A stretch of 51,845 nt of DNA. Origin: Cnuella takakiae (GTDB lineage Bacteria; Bacteroidota; Bacteroidia; Chitinophagales; Chitinophagaceae). The notes under the pieces are model-generated. The model had not been told where the DNA came from, made no database searches, and was given only the letters and a program-made list of their open reading frames with translations. The number at the start of each line of letters is the position of its first letter. The first letter of the stretch is position 1. Shown one piece after another: positions 16,521 through 24,280 of this stretch. The stretch is from positions 3,708,284-3,760,128 of the forward strand of contig NZ_MTFE01000010.1 of NCBI RefSeq assembly GCF_001953305.1. The letters are read 5' to 3'. The position numbers were made by a program, and so were the translations under genes.

Positions 16521-19500
16521 TTACTCAACCTCCTCCGCATCTACAGTCAATAAACCATGGCTGTGCGAATGGTCGCTGCAGGTATGCATCAACTGGTAGC
16601 TGGGCAAAGCGGGGGTAACCGCAGCACCACCACGCTTCTCGCCTACCATTTTGCGTACCAGGCGCTGGCGCTCGGCGGCAAGGGATTTGCGCATTTGCTC
16701 GTCCTTACCACGATCGTAGAAAACGGTACCGTCAACAATGGTATACAGCGACTGCGCATAGATGCTCAGGGGATGGTTGCTCCACAGCACCACATCGGCA
16801 TCCTTGCCCGTTTTGATAGAACCAACCTGCTTGTCGATATGCAGCATTTTGGCAGGGTTGAGGGTCACCATTTTAAGGGCATCCTCTTCGCTCATACCAC
16901 CATACTTCACGCTCTTGGCAGCTTCCTGGTTGAGGCGGCGGGCCATCTCGGCATCATCGGAGTTAATGGCTACATTAAGCCCTACACGCTGCATGATGGT
17001 GGCATTGTAGGGAATGGCATCAATAACTTCCATTTTATAATTCCACCAATCGGAAAAGGTAGAAGCTGCAGCACCATGCTGCTTCATCTTGTCGGCAACC
17101 TTGTAGCCTTCCAGGATATGCGTCAGGGTGTTGAACTTAAAGCCCAATTTATCCGCCACCTTCAAAGCTGCGTTGATCTCACTCTGCACATAAGAGTGAC
17201 AGGTAATGAAACGCTTGCTGTTGAGGATCTCCACAAGGGCATCGAGTTCCAAGTCGCGGCGGGGCGCCACTGCACCTTTTTTGCTTTTGTTAGCTTCGTA
17301 TTCCTTCCATGCTTTTTCATAATCCTTGGCACGGGTGAAGGCATCGGTGAGCACCTGCTCCACCCCCATACGGGTGTCCGGGAAGCGATTGTTCTGGGTA
17401 GAGGAGGTACGCTTTACATTCTCACCCAAAGCAAACTTGATGAAGCCATCAGCACCTTTAAACTTCAGTCCTTCGTCGTTGGCACCCCAACGCAATTTGA
17501 TCAGCTGGGTCTGGCCACCAATGGTATTGGCTGAGCCATGCAGGATATGGGAGGTAGTAACACCACCGCTCAACTGGCGATAGATGTTGATGTCATCGGG
17601 GTTGAGGTTGTCCGCAATCCGCACTTCAGAGGTAACACTCTGGCCACCTTCATTGATGGAGGCAGCCGCAATATGCGAGTGCTCGTCAATCACACCAGGG
17701 GTCAGGTGCTTGCCGGTACCATCAATAATACGGGCACCTGCAGCAGTGAGGTTTTTACCCACTGCGGCAATCTTGCCATCACGGAGCAGCACGTCGGTAT
17801 TTTGTAAAACACCATCAGCTTCGTTGGTCCAAACGGTTGCATTGCGCACCAGGATGGTTTCGGCCTTTGGCTGAGCACCTTCTTCATAGCCAAAAGGTTC
17901 AAAGGGATAAGTCACTTTACCCAGTGCACCGGGTGCCTTTCTGCGGGCACTATCAGCTTTTGCAGTTGCGGGGTTGGCAGCGGTGGCAGTCCAGGTAAAA
18001 CGATTACCCAGGCTGTCTTCGCCATAACCGGTCCAGCCCTGGCCACCTACAGTGCCTGATAAGCGGTACAAATTTTCCGTACTGCGCTCAGGTGCTACGT
18101 TGATGCGCACCGAACGGCCATCATAATAAAACTTGGAGGTTACGGTATCCTTACCACCCACCAGTGCTGCGGAAGTTCCGCTCTTCACGTTAAGGGTATA
18201 GTTTACCGGGCCATTAGCAGTATTGAACACCACCTGGTAAGAACCGGCGGGATCAGCCCAGTTTTCATCTTTTACCACGTATTTTTTACCCTGGATCCAG
18301 TTCTGGTAAATAACCGTTTTATCGTTAAATACGGGACCGGAACTGATAAAGAAATTGGCCCATTTGCCGGCGTCAAGGCTACCCACTTCGTTGTACACAC
18401 CAAGAACAGTTGCGGGTGTTTTGGTAAGGGCATTCAGGGCAGCAGTTTCCGACAATCCATAAGCCATGGCTTTTTTCAGGTTGCTCATGAACTCACGGGC
18501 ATCTTTCAGGTCGGCAGTGGTAAGACAGAAAGGAATGCCGGCCCTTTCAAAAGCTGCGGGGTTGGTGGGTGCCAGTTCCCAATGTTTCATGTCCGACACC
18601 GATACCATGCGTGCATCGGCAGGATCTTCCACATCCTGCGCCTGGGGGAAGGAGAGCGGGAGGATAAACGTAGCATTGGTCGCTTTCATTTCTCCAATGC
18701 GTTGGTATTCGTTGCCACCGCCTTTAATGATGTACTGAACGCCGGCTTCATCACCGATGCGGTCGGCACGCAGCACATTCCACTTGTCGTTGGCTTCAAA
18801 TACCTGGGGCAGACCCTGGTTTTCATTCCAGGCCTGGAGCGTCAGATTCTTTCCTTCGGTAACAGGGTTTTGCTTGTACCAACGTGCATCCAGGTAAGTC
18901 TGGCGCAACAGGGCAATCATACCCATCATGCTGGAAGGATAGCTTTGGGTAGAAGAACCTTTACTGAAAGAGTAATGGGCAGAAGCCTTCTCTTTTAGCA
19001 ACGCAAAATTTTCTTTGTCGCCACCCAGGGTAACCAGGGCTCCGGTACCACGCGAAATGCCATCCTTTACATGGGTGAGCACCGCACCAAAACCAGCTTC
19101 CCGCAGGGATTTGGCCTTGGTTTCATCGGCGGTGAAAACTGCGAACGCGTTTTGCTCTGCCTTCAGTGCCTGGTTCCAGCCGTAAGCACCCTTGGTAGCG
19201 GTGTTCAACTGGGCTGGTGCGCCAAAGTTGAAACCTGGAGCACGCTGCACGGCAGGCGTACCATAGTCGCTGTAGGCATCTACAAAAGAAGGATAAATGA
19301 ATTTTCCCTGGCAGTTTACTTCCACGGCTCCAGATGGCACGGGCAGGTTGGCACCAACCGAAACAATGCGGCCATCGCGGATAACGAGGGTTGCGTTGTT
19401 GAGCGTAGTACCTGCATCTTTTACCAGGGTAGCGTGGGTGAAGGCATAATAACCTGTTCGGGGATCGGCAACACCATTAAGGGGGAAGGTGTTCTGGGCC

Positions 19501-19562
19501 TGGACATGATGCAGCCAAAGCAGGCCGCCCAGCCCAAAGAGCCAGTGTCGGAGTTTTCTCAT
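16521..19562 (-). CDS. Double-length secreted amidohydrolase (degenerate plus active half)
   Basis: A 1,013-residue exported protein; the signal peptide ends near HHVQAQ. It contains two amidohydrolase units. The first (about 25-440) has PSFVDAYSD at 91-99 where HxH is expected, so its metal site is lost. A beta-rich linker (about 450-560) follows. The second (about 575-1000) has PGVIDEHSH with His628 and His630, FITCHSY, a histidine in FNTLTHILEG, and INSDDAEMARR as the barrel-end Asp region, so it should be catalytic. The tail holds HTCSDHSHSHG, a probable metal-binding cluster. Family members include imidazolonepropionase- and prolidase-like enzymes; substrate unknown. ATG 19562 (MRKLRHW) gives a better signal peptide than the in-frame start at 19589. 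It is divergent from deoC. Confidence 0.87.
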   Translation of the reverse strand: MRKLRHWLFGLGGLLWLHHVQAQNTFPLNGVADPRTGYYAFTHATLVKDAGTTLNNATLVIRDGRIVSVGANLPVPSGAVEVNCQGKFIYPSFVDAYSDYGTPAVQRAPGFNFGAPAQLNTATKGAYGWNQALKAEQNAFAVFTADETKAKSLREAGFGAVLTHVKDGISRGTGALVTLGGDKENFALLKEKASAHYSFSKGSSTQSYPSSMMGMIALLRQTYLDARWYKQNPVTEGKNLTLQAWNENQGLPQVFEANDKWNVLRADRIGDEAGVQYIIKGGGNEYQRIGEMKATNATFILPLSFPQAQDVEDPADARMVSVSDMKHWELAPTNPAAFERAGIPFCLTTADLKDAREFMSNLKKAMAYGLSETAALNALTKTPATVLGVYNEVGSLDAGKWANFFISSGPVFNDKTVIYQNWIQGKKYVVKDENWADPAGSYQVVFNTANGPVNYTLNVKSGTSAALVGGKDTVTSKFYYDGRSVRINVAPERSTENLYRLSGTVGGQGWTGYGEDSLGNRFTWTATAANPATAKADSARRKAPGALGKVTYPFEPFGYEEGAQPKAETILVRNATVWTNEADGVLQNTDVLLRDGKIAAVGKNLTAAGARIIDGTGKHLTPGVIDEHSHIAAASINEGGQSVTSEVRIADNLNPDDINIYRQLSGGVTTSHILHGSANTIGGQTQLIKLRWGANDEGLKFKGADGFIKFALGENVKRTSSTQNNRFPDTRMGVEQVLTDAFTRAKDYEKAWKEYEANKSKKGAVAPRRDLELDALVEILNSKRFITCHSYVQSEINAALKVADKLGFKFNTLTHILEGYKVADKMKQHGAAASTFSDWWNYKMEVIDAIPYNATIMQRVGLNVAINSDDAEMARRLNQEAAKSVKYGGMSEEDALKMVTLNPAKMLHIDKQVGSIKTGKDADVVLWSNHPLSIYAQSLYTIVDGTVFYDRGKDEQMRKSLAAERQRLVRKMVGEKRGGAAVTPALPSYQLMHTCSDHSHSHGLLTVDAEEVE

Positions 19563-19584
19563 GTAATAAGAATTTGGGTTTCTT

Positions 19585-19599
19585 TGCACCTGCGGTGCA
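19585..19599. promoter_or_regulatory. Palindrome in the deoC/amidohydrolase divergent spacer
   Basis: TGCACC-TGC-GGTGCA is a perfect 6-bp hyphenated palindrome in the 69-base spacer between two divergent genes. It could be an operator. The decamer GCACCTGCGG inside it also occurs just upstream of lysA (7688-7697), which may be chance. Confidence 0.3.
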
Positions 19600-19631
19600 T
19601 TCCTTGAAAGCTCTAAAAATAACTAAAACAA

Positions 19632-20303
19632 ATGTCAATAGCACACTTTATAGATCATACTATACTTAAGCCGGAAACCACAATTGCCGAGATTGAAAAG
19701 CTTTGTGCCGAGGCAGTGACATATGGCTTCGCATCAGTATGCGTGCCGCCTTACTTCATTGAACTGGCAAAAGAAAAGGTAGCCGGCAGCAGCGTAAAAG
19801 TGGCTACAGTTATTGGTTTCCCTTTTGGCTACAGCCACTACACGGCAAAAGTGGCCGAAGTAAACGATGCGCTGGCAAAAGGCGCCGACGAGCTGGATAT
19901 GGTGATCAATATTGCTGCCCTGTTGCGCGACGACCTGAACACCCTGGAAGCTGAGATCAAAGCAGTAACTGGAGCTATTGGTGGAAGCGGTGCTACCCTA
20001 AAGCTGATCCTTGAATCCGGCATTCTCACTATTGAACAGATTGTTACCTGCTGCCAGTTGTACCGCCAGTACCCGGTTCAATTTCTGAAAACCTCAACCG
20101 GGTATGCAGCGAAAGGGGCGTCGGTGACAGCCGTACAAACCATGCGTGCCAATCTGCCCGAGCACATCCAGATCAAGGCCAGCGGAGGCATCCGCGATTA
20201 TGCGTTTGCAAAAGAGCTGATTGACGCCGGCGCCACGCGTTTGGGCTGCAGTGCAAGCGTTGCCATTGTGAACGGCGAACCAGCCGGGACAGGGAACTAC
20301 TGA
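19632..20303 (+). CDS. deoC: Deoxyribose-phosphate aldolase
   Basis: A 223-residue class I aldolase that splits 2-deoxy-D-ribose 5-phosphate into acetaldehyde and glyceraldehyde 3-phosphate during deoxynucleoside breakdown. The family start (MSIAHFIDHTILKP) is intact. The Schiff-base lysine is Lys153 in FLKTSTGY, and the second active-site lysine is Lys182 in IKASGGIRD. Length and order are normal. No deoA, deoB or deoD lies nearby. The start is clear because homology begins at the first residues. Confidence 0.97.
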   Translation: MSIAHFIDHTILKPETTIAEIEKLCAEAVTYGFASVCVPPYFIELAKEKVAGSSVKVATVIGFPFGYSHYTAKVAEVNDALAKGADELDMVINIAALLRDDLNTLEAEIKAVTGAIGGSGATLKLILESGILTIEQIVTCCQLYRQYPVQFLKTSTGYAAKGASVTAVQTMRANLPEHIQIKASGGIRDYAFAKELIDAGATRLGCSASVAIVNGEPAGTGNY

Positions 20304-20468
20304 GTGATGAGGAAAGAGCAATGAATAGTAAATGGTGAATGGTGATTAGTGATTTGTGTAAGATCAAATAATAACCTGCCTCAAAACTGTTTCAATGATC
20401 TTTAAACTTTCAATTACCCATAACAAATCACCCTTTGCTCATCATTCATTACTCATCAGTTCTGGAAC
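20304..20468. repeat. Facing copies of a degenerate intergenic repeat
   Basis: The deoC-SPOR spacer carries GTGATTTGT-type sequence at its left (about 20327-20357) and the reverse-complement type (ACAAATCACC, then CTCATCATTCATTACTCATC) at its right (about 20423-20458). The arms share words but do not pair well along their length. No gene is seen. Confidence 0.4.
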
Positions 20469-20476
20469 TATTTTTG
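20469..20476 (+). promoter_or_regulatory. Candidate -7 box for the SPOR gene
   Basis: TATTTTTG, an exact match to TAnnTTTG, 21 bases before the ATG at 20498. No TTG at the standard -33 distance was found. Confidence 0.4.
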
Positions 20477-20497
20477 ATAAATAAAGGCAACAAGCCA

Positions 20498-20938
20498 ATG
20501 AAATCTATTTTACTTCTACTGACACTGGCATTGAGCCTACCCGGGTTATCCCAAATAGATACCACCCGCCGGATGGAACAATCTGTGGTGGTGCACAAAG
20601 ACCCGCGGATCGACCTGCTGGTATCGAAGCAGGCGAGCATCAATACCTCTTCAAAAAAGATGTATGGCCGCACCATGCGGGGTTACCGCCTGATGGTGAT
20701 GAACACCAATAAACGCGACGAAGCCATTGCTGCAAAAACAAAGGTTTATACCGCCTTTCCTGAATTGAAGGCCTACCTGGTGTACCAGGCGCCTTTCTTC
20801 AGGCTGAAAGCCGGTAACTTTAAAACGAGGGATGAAGCGGTCCGGTACCAAAGGATGATGAATACCTATTTTCCAAAAGGGGTTTTCATCGTCAACGATG
20901 TTATTGAAGTCAAACCGGAAGAAAGTCCGGAAGAATAA
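20498..20938 (+). CDS. SPOR-domain protein, exported
   Basis: A 146-residue protein with a signal peptide (MKSILLLLTLALSLPGLSQ). After a short polar region, residues from about 70 to 135 resemble a SPOR domain: a strand with YRLMVMNTNKRDEA, a helix, then APFFRLKAGNFKTRDEA, which is the typical second strand and helix. SPOR domains bind denuded peptidoglycan glycan, usually at division sites. Here the domain has been exported without a membrane anchor, so a periplasmic glycan-binding role is likely. ATG 20498 is preferred because the upstream in-frame start at 20435 adds residues encoded by the repeat-rich spacer. A terminator follows immediately. Confidence 0.82.
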   Translation: MKSILLLLTLALSLPGLSQIDTTRRMEQSVVVHKDPRIDLLVSKQASINTSSKKMYGRTMRGYRLMVMNTNKRDEAIAAKTKVYTAFPELKAYLVYQAPFFRLKAGNFKTRDEAVRYQRMMNTYFPKGVFIVNDVIEVKPEESPEE

Positions 20939-20941
20939 AGG

Positions 20942-20968
20942 AAAGCCTGCACAATGTGCGGGCTTTTT
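20942..20968 (+). terminator. Terminator of the SPOR gene
   Basis: AAAGCC-T-GCAC / GTGC-G-GGCTTT stem (one G-T pair) followed by TTTTT, starting 3 bases after the stop codon region. Confidence 0.85.
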
Positions 20969-21124
20969 GTTTCACGCAAAGGCGCAGAGGAGCAAAGACG
21001 CAAAGGTGTTATCACGCAACGACGCACTGGGTTTATAATTAAGGGTTGCTTTTTCTTGCAGCTTGAAGCTTACAGCTTATAGCTCCTTTTTGCGTCTTTG
21101 CTCCTCTGCGCCTTTGCGTGAAAC
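20969..21124. repeat. Perfect 36-bp inverted repeat pair
   Basis: Arms 20969-21004 and 21089-21124 are exact reverse complements over 36 bases and are built from TTTGCG, CTCCTCTGCG and GCGTGAAAC words. The 84-base spacer has short repeats of its own (AGCTTGAAGCTTACAGCTTATAG region). Further copies of the words (GCGCCTTTGCG, CACTTTGCGTG) continue to 21170. No ORF is present. It starts right at the SPOR terminator and ends just upstream of the M20 gene. Confidence 0.9.
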
Positions 21125-21202
21125 AGTTTGCGCCTTTGCGAGCAATCCCCCTTGCACTTTGCGTGCAATTATCCCCCAACTTTGCCGCAGACAAAATAGT
21201 AC

Positions 21203-22384
21203 ATGGAACTATCCACCATAAAAGCATTAGCCAAACAATACGCACCCGAGTTCATTGCGGTGCGCCACCACCTCCACATGCATCCCGAACTCTCCTACCA
21301 GGAGTTTGAAACATCAAAGTTTGTTCAGGGTAAGCTGGCTGAATACGGTATTCCTTTCGAGGTAAAAGCTACTACCGGCGTAGTAGGCATGATTGAAGGG
21401 CGCAATCCGCAAAGCCGGGTAGTTGCACTTCGTGCCGATATGGACGCATTGCCCATAACAGAAGAAAACGAGGTGCCTTATAAAAGCACCCGACCCGGAA
21501 TCATGCATGCCTGCGGCCATGATGTGCACACCACTTGTTTGCTGGGCGCCGCCCGTATCCTTTCGGAAACCAAGGATCAATGGGACGGCACCGTTAAACT
21601 GATTTTCCAGCCCGGCGAAGAGAAAAACCCCGGAGGCGCTTCCCTCCTGATCAAGGAAGGTGTACTGGAGCATCCCAGGCCTTCGGCTATTTATGCCCTC
21701 CATGTAAACCCACAGCTTGAAGTAGGACAGCTTTCATTCCGTGGTGGCATTGCCATGGCATCGGCAGATGAAATTTATATTACGGTAAAAGGCAAAGGCG
21801 GACACGCAGCGGCACCCCACTGGACTACCGATACCATCCTGGTGGCATCACACCTTGTTGTTGCCCTGCAACAGGTTATCAGCCGCAACAATAACCCCTT
21901 CTCCCCTTCTGTACTGTCCATTACAGCCTTCCAGGGTGGGCATACAACCAATGTTATTCCCACGGAAGTAAAGCTGATGGGCACTTTCAGGGCCATGGAT
22001 GAACAGTGGCGTTTCCGGGCACACGAAATCATCCGCAAGATCACCAACGAACTGGTGGCCAGTATGGGTTGCGAAGCCGACATTCATATCGACGTGGGCT
22101 ACCCCTGTGTGTACAACAACGAACAACTGTATCCCAAGGCACGAGCCTTGGGCGAACAGTTTATGGGTGCCGCATTTGTACAGGAAACGGAAATGCGTAT
22201 GGGTGCCGAAGACTTTGGATATTACTCGCAGGAAATCCCGGGCTGCTTTTTCCGCCTGGGGACGGCTAACAAAGCAAAAGGCATCACGGCTGGCGTGCAT
22301 ACGCCGGTTTTCAACATCGATGAAAGTGCCATAGAAACCGGCATCGGGATGATGGCGACCTTTGGTGCATTGGGAAACTTATAA
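21203..22384 (+). CDS. M20-family amidohydrolase (N-acyl-amino acid hydrolase type)
   Basis: A 393-residue cytoplasmic dinuclear metallohydrolase of the M20D group (hippurate hydrolase / N-acyl-L-amino-acid amidohydrolase / IAA-amino acid hydrolase). Metal and catalytic residues are visible: HACGHDVH (Cys104, His106), the Glu pair at 139-140 in QPGEEKNPGG, His in YALHVNP, and MGAEDFGYY plus GVHTPVF near the end. The RADMDALP motif is also present. It removes an acyl or aryl group from an amino acid; the real substrate is not deducible. The start is supported by a near-consensus CAACTTTG box at 21177-21184 with a TTG at 21152-21154. Confidence 0.92.
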   Translation: MELSTIKALAKQYAPEFIAVRHHLHMHPELSYQEFETSKFVQGKLAEYGIPFEVKATTGVVGMIEGRNPQSRVVALRADMDALPITEENEVPYKSTRPGIMHACGHDVHTTCLLGAARILSETKDQWDGTVKLIFQPGEEKNPGGASLLIKEGVLEHPRPSAIYALHVNPQLEVGQLSFRGGIAMASADEIYITVKGKGGHAAAPHWTTDTILVASHLVVALQQVISRNNNPFSPSVLSITAFQGGHTTNVIPTEVKLMGTFRAMDEQWRFRAHEIIRKITNELVASMGCEADIHIDVGYPCVYNNEQLYPKARALGEQFMGAAFVQETEMRMGAEDFGYYSQEIPGCFFRLGTANKAKGITAGVHTPVFNIDESAIETGIGMMATFGALGNL

Positions 22385-22410
22385 GGGTTTCAAACCTTGT
22401 TTGGTAAATA

Positions 22411-22440
22411 AAAAGGCCGGCTGCACAAACAGCCGGCCTT
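22411..22440. terminator. Terminator between M20 gene and ABC exporter
   Basis: Perfect 11-bp stem (22413-22423 with 22430-22440), loop CACAAA. The T-tract is best on the minus strand, where it would end the ABC permease transcript; on the plus strand it could also close the M20 gene. Confidence 0.85.
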
Positions 22441-22477
22441 AATCATTTTAATCTTTTACAATCATCCAGATCACTGG

Positions 22478-23254
22478 TCACCCTTTTTCCTTGCGGTACC
22501 GCACGTCCAGGAAGCCGATGATGGTAAACACAAAGAAGTACCCCAATGCATTCCACTCGTGTGGCTGCAACCAATAGGTGGTACTTTTATTAACCCACTC
22601 CAGTGTAAGATTGGGATGCGCAAAAGGCAGTTCATAGATATACTCCCAATCAAAAGCATTGGCAACGGTAGCCCCTATCAACATGGCCAAACCAATACCC
22701 ACAGGAGCAATAAAGTTTTTAAACCGCAACGACAACCAATACTGGATTGCAGCAATGCCCATTGTTGAAATATAAATCTTTACATTAAGTGCCAGCAGCT
22801 TACCTACTTCAAACCCTTTGTCCAGAAAGTTGAACTGCTTGTGCACCAGTGCAGCCGTTACCCCGGTGAGCAACATAAACAGGTTGTACGCCACAAAAAA
22901 GAACAGCAGCATGGTATGTATGGTAAGCAACTTGGAAAAGTATATCTGACCATAGCTCTGTGGCGATGCGTATACCTGTTTCCAGGTGTTGTTGCGATAT
23001 TCTATTTGTGGTACCAGGGCACAAAGCAACACTACAAACATGGGCAACAGGAAGCCAGCCATTGCCTTCCAACCCATAAAGAAGTGCATATTCCACGGTG
23101 CGGCCTGCATGCTGCGGGCTGCGCCATCTGGTTTCAACAGGTAAGCCAGTAGGAAAATAGCAGGTATAAATGCGGCACCCAATAAACTTAGCCAGAAGGA
23201 TGAGGTGCGTTTTGTTTTCAGCAGTTCTGCACGGTAAGATGTAGCAAGGCTCAT
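22478..23254 (-). CDS. ABC-2 type exporter permease
   Basis: A 258-residue membrane protein with about six hydrophobic segments (first at SLLGAAFIPAIFLLAYLL, last near the C-terminus at NALGYFFVFTIIGFLDV). The layout of a basic N-terminal stretch (RAELLKTKRTSSFW) followed by six helices is typical of ABC-2 permeases such as the bacitracin/lantibiotic exporter type. The gene overlaps the ATPase gene by 4 bases (ATGA), so the two are translated together and the pair forms one exporter. Substrate is unknown; neither self-immunity peptides nor a two-component system lie nearby. Confidence 0.85.
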   Translation of the reverse strand: MSLATSYRAELLKTKRTSSFWLSLLGAAFIPAIFLLAYLLKPDGAARSMQAAPWNMHFFMGWKAMAGFLLPMFVVLLCALVPQIEYRNNTWKQVYASPQSYGQIYFSKLLTIHTMLLFFFVAYNLFMLLTGVTAALVHKQFNFLDKGFEVGKLLALNVKIYISTMGIAAIQYWLSLRFKNFIAPVGIGLAMLIGATVANAFDWEYIYELPFAHPNLTLEWVNKSTTYWLQPHEWNALGYFFVFTIIGFLDVRYRKEKG

Positions 23255-24162
23255 TTGGACTGTGAGGTTAGGTCAAGGAATAATTGTTCCAGGTCGGAAG
23301 TGCGGGCGTTTAACTGGTATACATCAATGCCCTGGTTCACCAGCAGCCTGTTGATGGCGGCAGTGTCTTCCTGCGAAGTAAAAGGCACCAGCAGGTGCCC
23401 GTTTTGCCGCTCGGGAGCAAAGCCTTTCAACACGCCCAGGGCTGCTTCATTATTACTGGTTTGGAGTTGCACAAAAGCCTGTTTTTGTTTCAACGCCTGC
23501 AACTGGGGCAGGGTTCCCTGAAACAACAGGCGGCCACCATGGATAATGCCCATATGGGTAGCCATCTTTTCTACTTCCGCTAAGATGTGGCTGGATACAA
23601 TTATCGTTACACCGGCTTCCCGGTTGAGCCTTTGCACCAGTTCGCGGGTTTCAATGATGCCATTAGGATCCAGCCCGTTTGTGGGCTCGTCCAGTATCAA
23701 CAGTTTGGGCTGGTGCAACAAAGCCAGTGCAATGGACAAGCGTTGTTTCATACCCAGCGAAAACTGTTTGGCTTTTTTACTGCCGGTAGCAGCAAGACCA
23801 ACAAGGTGCAGCACTTCGGTGACCCGAATTTTGTCAACGCCATAAACACCCCGGTACACTTCAAGGTTTTCTTTTGCAGTAAGATGTGCGTAAAGGGAAG
23901 GCTGCTCGATCAGCGAACCTACCTGGCGGAGCACGGCAACCCGTTGTTCCTTAAGATCACGGCCCAATATGGAAACGCTGCCTTGTTGTGTAGCCAGCAG
24001 GCCCAGGATAAGCCGCAGTGTTGTGGTTTTGCCGGCACCATTCGGACCAAGGAAACCATAAATACTGCCTTCGGGCACTTCCAGGTTTACATCCTGCAGT
24101 ACCGGTTGGCCTCCCGAGAAACGATGCGTGAGTTGTTGTGTTTGTACAATTAGTTGGCTCAT
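23251..24162 (-). CDS. ABC exporter ATP-binding protein
   Basis: A 303-residue ATPase. Walker A GPNGAGKTTT, Q-loop region SLIEQPSLY, signature FSLGMKQRLSIA, Walker B LLILDEPTNGLDP and the switch histidine in IIVSSHIL are all intact. The C-terminal third (about 215-303) is the accessory domain seen in BcrA-like exporters. It drives the permease encoded next to it. A 7-bp inverted repeat (24168-24185) sits directly in front of the start and suggests repression by an unseen regulator. Confidence 0.93.
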   Translation of the reverse strand: MSQLIVQTQQLTHRFSGGQPVLQDVNLEVPEGSIYGFLGPNGAGKTTTLRLILGLLATQQGSVSILGRDLKEQRVAVLRQVGSLIEQPSLYAHLTAKENLEVYRGVYGVDKIRVTEVLHLVGLAATGSKKAKQFSLGMKQRLSIALALLHQPKLLILDEPTNGLDPNGIIETRELVQRLNREAGVTIIVSSHILAEVEKMATHMGIIHGGRLLFQGTLPQLQALKQKQAFVQLQTSNNEAALGVLKGFAPERQNGHLLVPFTSQEDTAAINRLLVNQGIDVYQLNARTSDLEQLFLDLTSQSK

Positions 24163-24167
24163 CTGTG

Positions 24168-24185
24168 CTTACCTGTTTAGGTAAG
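24168..24185. promoter_or_regulatory. Candidate operator of the ABC exporter
   Basis: CTTACCT-GTTT-AGGTAAG, a perfect 7-bp inverted repeat, lies 6 bases upstream of the ATPase start codon. On the minus strand a TATCTTTC element (one mismatch to TAnnTTTG) lies just before it, so the palindrome would cover the start of transcription. Confidence 0.5.
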
Positions 24186-24221
24186 TGAAAGATAGATAGC
24201 CCAGCCTTGAGCAGCTGTAAA

Positions 24222-24276
24222 AAATGATGAATGGTAACACCTGACAGGAACATAAAACCTGTCAGGTATTACCATT
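24222..24276 (-). terminator. Terminator of the kelch/T9SS gene
   Basis: 10-bp stem ACCTGACAGG/CCTGTCAGGT (24239-24248 with 24258-24267), extended by an 8-bp outer stem (24230-24237 with 24269-24276) after one mismatch. On the minus strand it is followed by a T-rich run. Confidence 0.85.
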
Positions 24277-24280
24277 TAAA

